Source: Euonymus europaeus (taxonomy: Eukaryota > Streptophyta > Magnoliopsida > Celastrales > Celastraceae). Taken from it: a stretch of 64,000 nucleotides of DNA. The stretch lies in assembly GCA_963580455.1 (NCBI GenBank), contig OY756963.1, forward strand, positions 27,795,555 through 27,859,554. Direction: 5' to 3'. The position numbers and the translations under genes are program-made. Numbering within the stretch: position 1 is the stretch's first letter; each line of letters starts with the position of its first letter. The notes beneath the pieces are model-generated. The model was not told the DNA's origin. It saw only the letters and a program-made list of their open reading frames with translations, and did not search any database. This document shows positions 49,426-60,908 of this stretch, one piece after another.

Positions 49426-51414
49426 TCAACCTTCTAGTTCGCTCCTTATCCAATCTTGCGAACACATTAAAGCTTGCACAGTAGTTGAGGACAGTGAACT
49501 CCATTCACGATCAAGCACCCTTCCTCTAGTGCTAAAAACACATTCCAATGGAGCTTTAGACATTGGAACCCCTAAAATATTACGTGCCATCATGGATAGA
49601 ATAGGATATCTTGGAGTGTGAACTTTCCACCAATTTAATATGTTAAAATCAACAACGCGTGGAAAGAGCGGTTCTTCCAAGTACTTTTCCAAGTCAGACT
49701 TTGTGCCTTGACCCTTACAAGTTTCGTGCAGGTACTTGTCAAATCCCATCAACCTATCCCTCGAGTCCTTTACAGAGGAAGTTAAACCCCCAGTACTACC
49801 ATTCATTTCCCAAGCTAATCCCTGGTCAAGAGAAGCTAACGGGGATCCAATAGAGTGTTCATTGTATAGTGCCTTGATGCACTCAGCAACATCATCGATG
49901 AGCTCAGCAGCGCTATTACCATACAATTGTGTGTAGTAATACTCCAAAAGCTTCATCTTAAATCGAGGGTCCAGCATGGCCGCGACTGCCAAACCTGTGC
50001 TGCATTTCCCCCAATATTCATCAAATTTGCTTCTCATCTTTGTAGCCAAAGAACTTAAAAAATCATCAGGATTCTTGCACCATTCAATCAATTGCAAGTG
50101 AAATTCACAGACCTCAGAAAAATATATATTTGCAGTCGGATACTTGCTCCTTGTGAAAACAGTAGTAACTTCAACAAATTGCTTTAAGTAGCTAGTAACA
50201 AAGCGTGTTCTCTCCCATTCTAGATCAGATGGAAACATCATGAAGTCAGGATCCTGTTCTCTTAGAAGAGAGAATGCTCCCCTGTAATCTAAAGCAGTTT
50301 CAAGCATCAGGCATGTTGAGTTCCATCGCAGTGAATTATCAAGAGATAAGCATTTTTCACTTGAGACACCAACATGTTTCGCAATCTCATTGAACTTCGC
50401 TTGTGTTGCTCGTGAACTTTGAACACATCGTATGCTTTCACGAATTTTTTGTGTTACTTCATACAGTGCATCCAAAGCATCATGAACCATCAGATTAAGA
50501 ACATTTGAAACACATCGTACATCAAACAATTGGCCATTACAATAAAGGAACCTATTCAGGGACAGCCGATCCCTGATTCTGTTGACAATACCGTCATTTG
50601 TCAAACCATTATCAAATGTCATAGAGAACAGTTTGCGGTCTATATCCCAATCCATTAAACATGTCATGACAACTTCTGCACGTGAGTCTTCCGTTTGAGA
50701 AGGATCAATCATTATGAAACTCAAAATCTTTTTTCTCAGCTGCCATGCATCATCAGTGTAGTACGCTGTCAAACACAAGTACTCAGCATTATCTAGAGCA
50801 GCCCACTCATCAGCAGCAATGCTTATTTTACCAGGTAATTTATCCAGCGCTTCATGAACTTTTTGTTTCTCCTTGACATAGATTTCCATACAATCAGCCT
50901 CAACTCTGTTTAGTGATACAAGTTCAAATGATGGCTGCAGATTTTTCACAAATACTTTGAATCCAACATGCTCAACCATAGCAAGTGGGTAGCCGTGTAA
51001 AATAATCATTCTTGCCAGATCATATCGGCTTCGCCTTTGATCCAAGTTGTTATTTGCAATGCTGAAGATGTCATCTTTCATCTGTTCATGATCAAATTTG
51101 TAATTAGCTATGGTAACCAGTTCATCTTTTCTCTGATCTTGATCAGGATTTATATTTGCAAGAGCTAGGCTGTTTTCCTTTTTCTTATCCCTTGATGAAA
51201 AAAATTGAGCAATTCCATGATTAGATCTTCTCTGACACCTGATTAAATGGTTCCTCAAATGTGATGTTCCACTAGTACTTGATCCACTAAGTTTCTTTTT
51301 ACAGTGCCGACAAACTGCCACACAAGTGTCGCCTTTTTTCACCCTATCGAAATCATTCCAGACAACAGATTTCAATCTGCTAGATTTGACCATGACTGCA
51401 TCGGAGATATCCAT
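49426..51414 (-). CDS. BED zinc finger / hAT-transposase-derived protein, RICESLEEPER-like
   Basis: One uninterrupted frame of 662 aa. Residues about 16-62 form a BED finger (C35, C38, H52, H56: CRHCKKKL, SHLRNHLIRC). A long RNase H-like hAT core follows: ISIAADEWAAL keeps an Asp at the first catalytic place, FSMTFDNGLTND a second, and LRWNSTCLMLETAL matches the conserved RWNST block. Residues about 570-655 are the hAT dimerisation domain (LEKYLEEPLFP, FNILNWWKVHTPRYPILSMM, VFSTRGRVLD). Relatives such as DAYSLEEPER are domesticated transposases that act as nuclear DNA-binding regulators. An intact frame among decayed elements, without detectable TIRs or 8-bp TSD nearby, favours a host gene over a mobile copy, but this is inference. 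The start ATG at 51414 is the first in frame and lies just upstream of the BED domain. Confidence 0.88.
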   Translation of the reverse strand: MDISDAVMVKSSRLKSVVWNDFDRVKKGDTCVAVCRHCKKKLSGSSTSGTSHLRNHLIRCQRRSNHGIAQFFSSRDKKKENSLALANINPDQDQRKDELVTIANYKFDHEQMKDDIFSIANNNLDQRRSRYDLARMIILHGYPLAMVEHVGFKVFVKNLQPSFELVSLNRVEADCMEIYVKEKQKVHEALDKLPGKISIAADEWAALDNAEYLCLTAYYTDDAWQLRKKILSFIMIDPSQTEDSRAEVVMTCLMDWDIDRKLFSMTFDNGLTNDGIVNRIRDRLSLNRFLYCNGQLFDVRCVSNVLNLMVHDALDALYEVTQKIRESIRCVQSSRATQAKFNEIAKHVGVSSEKCLSLDNSLRWNSTCLMLETALDYRGAFSLLREQDPDFMMFPSDLEWERTRFVTSYLKQFVEVTTVFTRSKYPTANIYFSEVCEFHLQLIEWCKNPDDFLSSLATKMRSKFDEYWGKCSTGLAVAAMLDPRFKMKLLEYYYTQLYGNSAAELIDDVAECIKALYNEHSIGSPLASLDQGLAWEMNGSTGGLTSSVKDSRDRLMGFDKYLHETCKGQGTKSDLEKYLEEPLFPRVVDFNILNWWKVHTPRYPILSMMARNILGVPMSKAPLECVFSTRGRVLDREWSSLSSTTVQALMCSQDWIRSELEG

Positions 51415-53110
51415 TGCATGAGTTTTATAGGATCACCAAATATCTGCGCATCATCAATTTATCCAGTCATTATTAGGAAAGAAAAACAAGTTAATTAAAC
51501 TTTTTTTGAACAACAAACCACCCACAAATAACCAAGGTCAGAATCAGAGCCAGTCAAAATGGACTTCAAAAGAGAGATGCAAAGGTCTTAAGCCTTTCCA
51601 GCGTTTCACATAAGTGTAACAAAATGTCCACTAAATGCATTTAAAATCAACCATAGAGATCAGAAACAAATCCACAAAGGCATCTACAGCTTCTATGGAA
51701 CCAATGGTTGACAATTAAATGATACCTTGATCCTGAAATGTTAAAAAAAAGTTACCCAATTTTGTCAAAGTTTGTACACAGTGAGCATGCTGAATTCATG
51801 AGTTGGCAGAGTGGACAAGCAAACTAAACTCAGCAGTCAGCACCAGTGATTTTTTTCTCAATGGATGAAATCATTAATAGTCCTTAAAAGTCAGTAAACT
51901 AGGAATAGGAATTTCTTACTCACTATCCGTATACAATTAAGTATAGAACCATCTACACGATGTGCAACTAGAGACCCCTTGTAAAACAGAAGCTTTTATA
52001 ATAGATTCAATATATTTAACCCACCCATGTTTATGAGACAGTGACGAAATATGAACATAACTGCATTAGTGTAAAACTGTAGTGGAACCTGAGTGATTAA
52101 AAAAAAACAATGACTAAAAGCTAAGTCAAAAGGAAAAACGCTTAATCCAGTTCAACGGATTATCACCGCAGACCAGAAATCATGTTACCAGAAAACTTCA
52201 TTTCACAGGATTCTTCGAGAAATACATGATGAATGACACTAACACTAAAAATATTTCTAAAACAAGCCCCATGATCCATTGCACAAATGATATCAATTTG
52301 ACCCACCTTCAAAATGCAATCTAAGGTTCAATATAGTAGTCCATCCCTTGTTCTCCTTCCCGCCCACGCAAATTAAATACAACCTGAAGTATAACATTCC
52401 TTTCGCAATTTTGCGTGTAGATGCTTATACTTTAATACATACATAATTACTGAAAGCAAACCCCGTATAGAACACCACGCACTCAATAATTTTCACCAAC
52501 CAATTCGCAGCTAAAATAACACTATGCACTATAAAATACTAAAAACAATACACAAATTCGAGAAACAGTCTAGGTAACAGAGTACCCAGAACAAGAAGTC
52601 AAATTTAATCCCAAAAGGATATATATTTTAAAGAAATCATAGTTATATTAAATAATAACGAAATTCATGGTGTTTCCGAATTCCGACCCAGAACGAGGTC
52701 CGTCATTTCAGAACCGTGAAAGGGCCTCATGTCAAGGAAAGAACAAACTAGCAAAGCGGTGCAGGTGGACCCGTTAAATTTGGGTTAAAGATGATGAGCC
52801 GAGCCCCATGTTCGGCGGTTCAAAACAACCCGCCTTACAAGAACGGGTGCAAACCGATCGGGTCAAAAGAGCAAACCAGAACCCGACGGGTTTCGGATCG
52901 GAATCGCGATACATAAATAAAAGGGTAAGACCTTAACACGAAATAGAATCCAGATTCGGAGCCTGCAGCATCATAATTAGAGAGAAAGAGAGACAAGAGG
53001 ACTAGGGATGAGGAGCTCACTGTGAGAGACGGAGTTGAAGCTGAACCCAAGGGAGACCGCGGGTACTTGGATTAGGGTTTGGCTACAGCGGAGCCATGGA
53101 AATAAAAAGA
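51415..53110 (-). other. Probable 5' UTR, leader intron and promoter of the BED/hAT gene
   Basis: No coding sequence. About 53015-53110 has the look of a leader exon on the minus strand (C/T-rich, AACCCTAATCC-type text) with a possible donor CACA|GTGAGC. A possible acceptor GCGCAG|ATATTTGG lies about 30 bp before the start codon. A single leader intron of about 1.55 kb would fit. Not provable from sequence alone. Confidence 0.4.
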
Positions 53111-53204
53111 TATGGAAAGGGGTGGGAATCTGGTAAGGGCAACCACAACCGTGGACCTCTATTATAAAAAAAAATTCATCCAGAGTAAAATATGTCTGAT
53201 CCTC

Positions 53205-53340
53205 AACTTATTATTCTAAAATCAATTCATTCATTTTATTCTTCCATTCATTCATCACTCAAAAAAAATATATAATTTTTTCATTATTCTAAAATCAACT
53301 CATTCATTTCATTCCTCCATTCATTCTTCACTCAACTTAA
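53205..53340. repeat. Imperfect tandem duplication of CATTCATT-rich sequence
   Basis: ATTATTCTAAAATCAAYTCA followed by TTCATTYTATTC-like text occurs twice, about 75 bp apart. Low complexity. Confidence 0.6.
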
Positions 53341-54379
53341 TATTGAGTTACACTTTTATTATCAAAAAATAAGTCACATATTGAGACAAATCAATAAAAC
53401 ATATATCTCAAAATAACAATAACAGCAAAAACATATCTTTCAACAACATTTGTTGTCTTCAACAAGTAACAATCATTGTCATTGCTATAAGAGCGCGCAT
53501 AAAGAAGTTTTGGAAAAATCGGATGTCAAAGGATCATTATTCCTTTTTGGTTTCCCCAAATCCACGAAATGGGACATTCCTAAATACAAGGAAATAGTAT
53601 CCACATCTCTTAATTTTAGTTTTCCCACACCTGCTAATGATTGGAAAATGCTTATTCCATCCTCTAATTTTAATTTTTTTTCACCCTTAATTTTTTTTCA
53701 CCCTCTCACACTTCCAATAACTGAGAAAAATTATATTATATTAATTTTTAATGATTTGTATGTGATTTGATAGTGAAATGATATTTTATTTTATTGATTT
53801 TCTTACTCCCATAATTTAGTTTACAAACTCCAAAATTGAGTTTTAACACCCTTAAATAATTCAAAGTTAAAAGAATAAATTTACAAAATAAAATAAACAT
53901 GTATATAAATTTTTTGTTTGACAATGTGTCACGTGATTAAAGTTATGACTTTTTGTCTCATTTTTATTTTAAAATAAAGTTAACTTAATACACCACATCT
54001 TATAGAAATCAATACATCACATCAAGATAGATTGGTTAAATATATTTCATGTACGTTGTCAGTTGTCCTCTGTATGGAGCGGCCCATTCGTTTCCAGAAT
54101 CATATCTGTATTTATATGATTGCATCATAATAGAAGGCATCAGAAAACCATCTCTCAAGCCAACTGAACAAAATGATTACCATTCACATATACTCCCCTA
54201 AAATGTCAAAATCACATACAAATCAACAAAAATCTAATATAATATATTTGTTCTCAATTATTGGAAGTGGGTGGAAGAAGTAAAATTAGTGGATGAGATA
54301 GAGCCCGTTTGTTTTGCTTTTCCCACAGCTTTAAGCTGTGGGACCCAGTTGAAACGCGGTGTGAGCTAAACACCAATTC

Positions 54380-56467
54380 ATTTTGTGCGTTTTGCACCGC
54401 GTTAATGCTATCCAAAACGAGACGCTGTCGTGGATGTGCGTTTCATCGCGTCTCATAATTTCTTTCCCTACTTGCCCTCTGTTTCTCTCAATCTCTGCCT
54501 GTTTTGCTTCGACTCGTTGCATTGAAGTAGTTCAATCTAATCATCGCCGCCGTTGCTCCTCTACTTCTTCTGCTGATCGTTTGGTGGAGGTCGGTGGAGT
54601 CTGGCATCTCATTTCGGTATGTGCGATTTCCCTAAGCTGAATCTCTATCTCTCTCTCAATTTGCTTTTGAATCGATCAGTGTTTTAAAAACAGCAAAAGA
54701 AGCCCTAGAAACACTGATTCAGTGTGTTTTCTCTCAATCCAGCAGCAGCTTCATCGATCGGCCTCTCCTTCTCTTCCAGTCCCAGAATCGATCGGTGTCT
54801 TCCTCTCTTCCAGAATCGATCCATTCTCTTCCACCTGGTAAGTTGACTAGTTGTACAACAGGTTTCGAAGTGCTGGGGATTTATTAATTTCCCTTCTTTG
54901 GAGCTGTCTCATATCTTACATAGCACTTTCTTCCCTCTGCATTGCATTTTTTGTTTTTTGGAAAATTTATCTACGATATTGGTTGGCTTTGATTGGTCAG
55001 GATATCCCTTTAAGATAGTTTTTTTAATGTTTTGGTAAGTAACTACTGAATTAAGAATTGGGATGATCTTAATGTTTTGGTAAGTAACTACTGGCAGTGT
55101 TGGAGGCTTGGTGGATAGTATTCTATTTTGGTGCAGCAATCATGGCATAGCTTTTATACTTATGTGGTTTGTGGTTCTAGCAATCATGGCATAGCTTTTA
55201 GATGCTGTCTCTATTTCAAACTCCAGGATGCTAACATTGTTGTTGAAGGATGTGTCTCATATTTATTTAGTTTATGCTTTGCATCGATAAGAATATAAAG
55301 AAAAAAAAAAGGAAAACAGTAACTGCCAGTTCGAGAATCATTTTGTTCAAATTGCAATTTTAATAGAGAATCATTTTGTTCAAATTGCCAGTATGCTTCA
55401 CATCTTATTATGAGTGCCTAGTTGTGAATTTTGGATAGGATCCTTTTATTTTTTTAAGGTAGCTGAAAAGGGTTACTACTATAATCATTATATGAACTTC
55501 TTTTACTAGTTATAGGGGAAGAGAGTAAGAAATCACTTTTGTTTTTTTTCCTTTTCTCCTCACATCTTGCCTAACTGGACTGGTAGAAGTAGGTTGAGGT
55601 TTTAAATCCTTCTTCTTTGTTTTGGGTTGGGAGGGGAATGGGTTTGCTCTTTGCAGGTCTAATGGGTTTTTTCATTTTATTAAAACCATGATCTCGGGAA
55701 GCTGTACTCGATAGGAACTTGGGCATATCAATCTTGTCTAACAGGCTAAATGAGTCTTGGAAATGTTGGTGATTGTAGATGGCGAGCTCCCATATAAAAA
55801 ATTCAGACTTGGAGTGACAAACTGAGTGCATACTTGTAGAGACTTGAAGAATTTATTATCCAAGTGACTTAGGATGGAATAGAGCTCTATTTTTTTTTTT
55901 TTTTTTGCATGGAACATTTATTAAAGCACCCAGGATGTGGAAGCAAGTCAATTATAAAGAGGCTAAAGTCTAAAGTCTAAACTAATGGCCTCAAGCACAT
56001 TGTTGCAAGAGCAACACGTTTCAATTGACTTAAACAGACATCAAATAATGTATCTATAGAGGTCTTAGAGTTGTTGAAAGTTCTGCTATTCCTCATTCCA
56101 TTTCAGCCACATCGTAATCATAGGGTTAGAGTGAATGATCCTTCTTTTACAGTTTACTAGTTTATGCAAATAGCATCCATAGCATTACCCTACTTGATAA
56201 TTTGCTATTTGTATTATATTATGAATTCTCTCTTACTTTGTAATGGATCTGAACTTGGCAAGTTTCTGAAATGATAGTAGTACTTTATTTATTTCTCTCC
56301 TGATTACATTTCTGCTCTGTTGTTAAACGTTTTCTTTACATGAACTTCTTTCATGTTTAATAGAGAATCATTTTTGTTATTTATTTTGTTTTATGTTTCT
56401 GGCTTTGGGTTAGGCTCTTAATAGATTAGACTATTTATTTGGATGTCTTGTATGGTAGCTATTGAAA
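54380..56467 (+). other. Leader region and introns of the MYB/SANT gene
   Basis: 54440-54840 is C/T-rich with a promoter/leader-exon texture and possible donors (CATTTCGGTATGTG near 54617, ACCTGGTAAGTT near 54840). The remainder to 56467 is intron-like and T-rich. A run of about 16 T at 55890-55905 followed by GCATGGAACATTTATTAAAG may be the reverse-strand tail of a LINE-like insertion. No ORF with recognisable content. Confidence 0.35.
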
Positions 56468-57356
56468 ATGAGTAGAAAGGGGAAGGAAACAGTTGGTGAC
56501 TCGAAAAAGACAAAGTGGGATGATGAATCAACCGAAATTTTCATTGACCTTTGTATTAAAGAGTCAAAAAAAATGGGACCTACTGATAAATGGTATTGGC
56601 AACGAATGGTTCCTGAGTTTGTTTCTTTGAGTGGTATCGACTTTCCTGCTGGGGTTTTGAAAAATCGATATGACAACTTAAAACAAAATTGGCAATTGTG
56701 GAACAAGCTGAAGTCTAAGGAGACCGGTTTGGGGTGGAATAGTATGAGAGGAACTATCGATGCGTCTGATGAATGGTGGACCGCACGGATTGAGGTATGG
56801 TTACGTTAAACATCATATTTTGTTCCTTTATTTTCTTTGTATGTTCCTTATATAATTACCCTTAATTATAAATGCATTGTAGGAGAATTCACAATACAAG
56901 AAGTTTTGTAGGGCTCCGTTGAAATTTGTTGAAAAGCTTGACGTTCTATTCAATGGTAGAGTTGCCACCGGGGAGAATAGGTTCACTACAGGGATGTCAG
57001 ATCTTCACATAAAAGATTCTTTGCAGGTTGACAGTTACACTCCATTCTTTGGGGATGACTTTACCCATCAACCCATGACACCTCCATTTGTGTCACCACT
57101 TGATGTAGATGGGATTGCTGAAGATTGTTCAACAGGGACATCTCCAGTAAAAGCAACTTCATCTACACATGCTTCTGGATCAAGTGGAAAAAGATCAAGA
57201 ATCGAGTCTACTTCTAGATCAAGAAAGAAGAAGGCACTTGAAGTTAGGGCAGAGACCAATTCAAAATTTGAAAAATGCATTGAAGTTATGCAGTCTCACT
57301 TTGAAAAGAAGCAGAGTGCAAGTGTTGACAATGCCCTTTTTTGTCATTTCATATAA
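56468..57356 (+). CDS. MYB/SANT-like DNA-binding protein (Harbinger ORF1 type), two coding exons
   Basis: Exons 56468-56794 and 56883-57356 join in frame at GAG|GTATGG and TTGTAG|GAG to give 266 aa. The N-terminal 100 residues are a Myb/SANT-like domain with its regular tryptophans (TKWDDESTEIFIDLC, WYWQRMVPEF, NLKQNWQLWNKL). A linker rich in P, T and S and a basic nuclear-localisation-like stretch (RSRKKKALEV) follow, and then a helical tail. In PIF/Harbinger elements this protein brings the transposase into the nucleus and onto DNA; related host proteins interact with NIK/L10 or ALP1. Compared with relatives the C-terminus looks cut after SVDNAL, where the frame runs into element-end sequence. 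No transposase gene follows, so its product could only act in trans, if it is made. Confidence 0.8.
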
Positions 57357-57742
57357 AATATCGTAACAAAAAGCTAATGTAAAAAAAGTGAACCAAACAC
57401 CTCAGAGCATTTTACACAGCTTAAAGCTGTGGGCCCCACAGCTTTTTACACAGCATTTTTGACAGCAAAAAGCACAGCATTTCCCACATCTTTAAGCTGT
57501 GAAATACAATTGGATAACAAACGGACCCATAGTCATTTCTTAATCATTAAGAGGTGTGGGGGTGGATATCAATTGCACTGTGTGGTGGGAAAACTAAAAT
57601 CAAGGGGATGGATACTATTTGGTTGTATTTAATAAGGTATCATTTTGTGAATTTGGGGAAACCAAAGGGTGCAATGATACTTTCACATCCGATTTCTTTA
57701 AGCGTGCTCTTAGAAGATTGCTCTAAATATTTTGAAGTTTAA

Positions 57743-57835
57743 GATTTTAGAGTTTAGGGTTTAAGGTTTTTGAGTTTAGTGTTTAGGATTTTTGGATATA
57801 TAACGTAAGTTTACGGTTTAAGGTTTATGAATATT
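57743..57835 (+). repeat. Degenerate telomere-like (TTTAGGG-related) stretch
   Basis: GAGTTTAGGGTTTAAGGTTT and several further TTTAG/TTAGG words within 90 bp. Few units are exact, so it may be only a low-complexity resemblance. Confidence 0.4.
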
Positions 57836-58000
57836 GGTTAGTAACTTTAGATTTTATGATTTTCATCTTATTTTTATGCTGGAATATTAAAAAGTTAAAG
57901 CTACCCAATGAAATACACATTTTTATTAAAAAAATTATTTGTGAATTTCCCTTTTATTTTTCAGAAACAGGCTGGGATCATGCTATTTTTCTTTTTGTAA

Positions 58001-58005
<5 letters not shown>

Positions 58006-58034
<29 letters not shown>
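58006..58034. repeat. (TA)n microsatellite
   Basis: About 14 TA units. Confidence 0.9.
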
Positions 58035-58037
<3 letters not shown>

Positions 58038-58279
58038 AATTCACATGCATGTATATGTACATATATAATGGCCAGGTTTGATTAATAATGAATAATATAT
58101 TGACATGTATGTTGGTAGTGATGTTAAAATGCTGTCATATATATTATTTCAAATATTGAAAGTGTTTGGTTAATTTTTTAGAGAAAAACATATATATTGT
58201 TTCAAATGTTGTGGCTAATTACATGCAGAGGTAGTAACATAAATTAATAAAAGAATGATTTTTATATATTTCATAAATC

Positions 58280-58620
58280 AAATTTACATTTTAATACAAC
58301 TATTACATTTTTAAAAATATTAACATATTTCTATATTTTTTGTACAACTATTCTAAAATTTTTATTAATATTTAACATATTTTTAAATTTTTATACAACT
58401 ATTCTAAAATTTTTAATAATGTTTAACATTTTTTTTACGTTTTTATAATGAAATTTTAACATTTTCAAAAGTATCAACATATTTTTATATTTTTTATACA
58501 ACTATTTTCAAAATTTTAATCATATTAACTATCTTAGTCCATTTTTATATAAATATTATAAATATTTTTAAAATTATTAATATATTTCGGGCATTTTTAT
58601 CTAAATATTTTAAAAAATTG
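58280..58620 (+). repeat. AT-rich degenerate tandem repeat, unit about 50-70 bp
   Basis: Repeated ACATATTTTTATATTTTTTA followed by ACAACTATTCTAAAATTTTT with variable spacing, at least five degenerate units. Confidence 0.7.
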
Positions 58621-58799
58621 CAACATGTTTGTGGGGTTCCATACATAAGGGTAGTTTAGCCAATAGCTAATTGATTGGGGGTAGTATAGTCATTTACAAC
58701 TTTAATTGTTGTTGAAATGCTGTAAAATGACAATTTCAGAAAATGGGTAAAAAATGTTTTATATTATGCTGAATTGGTGTTTGATTACGTAACATTTTG

Positions 58800-60905
58800 T
58801 GTGTAATTTATATGTTACAACGGAGCATGTATGCCCTTTAAAAATGTTTACCAAAAACCACCACGGTACGAAAAACGAATCTATGCAATGGAAAGTGAAA
58901 TCTGTGCAATGGAAAGCAAATCATGTGACAGAAGGTTATGAATGGTTGCGGGGGTTAGCCTGTTGGGATGATGTCCTAATAACATACCATGTAAAGACAA
59001 TTCTGAAATTCAAGAATAAACATTTTACGATTGCATTTGTGTTTTAAATGTTTTATTTTAAATATTTCATTTATATGTGAATGTTCTATCAAGGTCTAAG
59101 GATGTTAGATATGTGAATCTTGGATACTCAGATACACTTGAAGTGTGAGAATAGACTGACACAAGATTCATTATTACATTCTAAATCATTAGTCACAACC
59201 AGATTAACAAAGTTAGGCACTTTGTTGATATAGGTTGTAGTGCATGGACATCTCCAATTAGGAGAATGGTTTGTCTTGACCGTTTGAGAGGATTATCGGA
59301 TTGGTGCACTAGTGTATAGATGGACATATACATTGACGAACTTAAATAGGAATGAACAACCAGAAATGTGCTATCAAAGAGTTGTTCATCCTATAGCTGT
59401 GGGAGTACAATATATTTCAAGCTTGAGTAGGTCAATACGTTTATACTTATAGCGTGTGCATTTTGATTCATCAATAAGTGAGACACGCACTATTGTCAAA
59501 ATCTTGATGACTTGGATGTATGCCACTAGGGTATAAGCGCATACCTACAAAATAGTCATTCATGTACTTTCGGTTACGAAAGTGTAAGCACCCATCTGAG
59601 AGGTTCAAATTAATCTATCTAGAAACTATGCATAGTGATTCTAACGAATCAAGCGTTGTGAATTAAATTGATCGACATGTCAATTTAATACGCTTAGAGG
59701 ATAGATACAAAGGAATCTAGAGCTCAGAGAAAATATGGATTTTGGAGTGTTCGATAGTACGAATAAATTCACTCCATCTTACCGGGTGTTGCATGGAAGA
59801 TATGCAAGTACACTTCCCATAGGTCAGGGACAGGTTTCTAATTATGGAAAAGTCTCAATGTAAGAATCGTACATATTGGGGAGTGAATCCAAAGTTCAGG
59901 TAGTGTCAGACGAACATTGGTTTGATATATTATTCCTAGTCATAGGGCTTGATGGTAAAGAATAATATTTCAGAAGCCACAATATGTATGTCCTGTAGAG
60001 TCCCTTTGGTAGCCTTAATAATCTCTTGTCCTATTTAAGGAAGATCGGCAAAATTCACCATATCACAACGGTTATTGGGAAAGTTACAAGAATAATATTT
60101 GTATAACGAATAGATATAATTTTATGGGGGTTTTGGTTTTCCAATGATAACCCTAAGATGAAATTATTTTTTGTTGAGATATACAAAATTCTTGTAAGAG
60201 TATTTATGAAAATTAATAAGTCTCAAAATTTTGATTTAGATTGTAAAATAAATATTTTACATAATCAAAATTAAAATCAAGAATGGACCAAGGAACAAAT
60301 AATATTTGAGCCTTGAATTCTTGAAGTATTGGGCCGAAGGAAAACCTAGAGGTCTAATGAGATTGGATTGGATCCTATGGATTTTGCTTTGGGCCAAACT
60401 AGGCCCAAACCATGCTTTGCAAAAGCAAAGCACGGCTGGCCCAATACTAAGGATGGCCACCGTTTTGTCTTTTCCTAGTTCCTTATGGATTATAAAAACA
60501 AAACTTAAAAGGAGACTTTGACTTTAGATATAAATACAACACTTATCTCTCTCATATGGGAGACTTTTAACACAAAAAGGGTGGTGGCGGTGTGATTCAA
60601 TTCACAAAAAGACAACCAAGTTGTGTTTTTTTTCCCAATAGCAGCCAAGTGTTCTTTTTGATAAAGAAAAGAGGTGCAGCTGTTTGTGATCTCTCTTTGA
60701 TTCACTATCAATTGGTGGTTTTGCTTTGCCCATTCGGAAGGAGATTAAAGGGAATACCTAGAAAACGATGTAGGCCGTTCTTGGTGAACCTTGCTTTCTA
60801 AATTGGTGGTTCGTGATCAAGCAGTGTGATCAAACAAAGGGTGTGTTCAAGATCTGTTCGTGTGTTCGTGATTAAGACGGATTGCACATTGACCTCGATA
60901 GTAAA
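58800..60905 (+). mobile_element. LTR-like sequence, probably copia, left part
   Basis: Non-coding text typical of a long LTR: a TATA-like TAGATATAAATACAACAC near 60524-60541 and a leader-like stretch after it. Similar text resumes at 62060 after the solo LTR, so one older LTR or element seems to have been split. Boundaries are not fixed and open frames here have no domain. Confidence 0.4.
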
Positions 60906-60908
60906 GTG

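Larger units (their letters stand above)
54301..57529 (+). mobile_element. PIF/Harbinger-like element carrying a MYB/SANT gene but no transposase
   Basis: The left end GAGCCCGTTTGTT and right end (reverse complement) GGGTCCGTTTGTT form an 11/13 terminal inverted repeat of PIF/Harbinger type. Both sides are flanked by ATA (54298-54300 and 57530-57532), a 3-bp duplication of the right size although the usual target is TWA. Subterminal CCCACAGCTTTAAGCTGTGG and its relatives recur near both ends. Autonomous members carry a MYB/SANT-like gene and a DDE transposase; only the first is present here. Confidence 0.75.
53478..57721. mobile_element. Foldback-type DNA element with long inverted arms, split by a Harbinger insertion
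   Basis: The left arm (about 53478-53770) reads TAAGAGCGCGCATAAAGAA, TGGTTTCCCCAAATCC, AATAGTATCCA, TTTTAGTTTTCCCAC, then CACTTCCAATAACTGAGAA and GATTTGTATGTGATTT. Its reverse complement is found in two separate pieces: the outer part at about 57533-57721 and the inner part at about 54190-54300. The pieces become one continuous arm if 54301-57529 and one ATA are removed. The original element was therefore about 1 kb with arms near 300 bp and a centre of about 420 bp, probably a Mutator-like or foldback MITE. Its TSD could not be fixed. Confidence 0.8.
57722..58800. other. Gene-free AT-rich region
   Basis: Contains the telomere-like stretch, a TA microsatellite and AT-rich tandem repeats listed separately. 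No gene. Confidence 0.6.

Noticed and set aside
57743..57835. Interstitial telomere array
   Set aside because: Too few exact TTTAGGG units; kept only as a weak telomere-like stretch.
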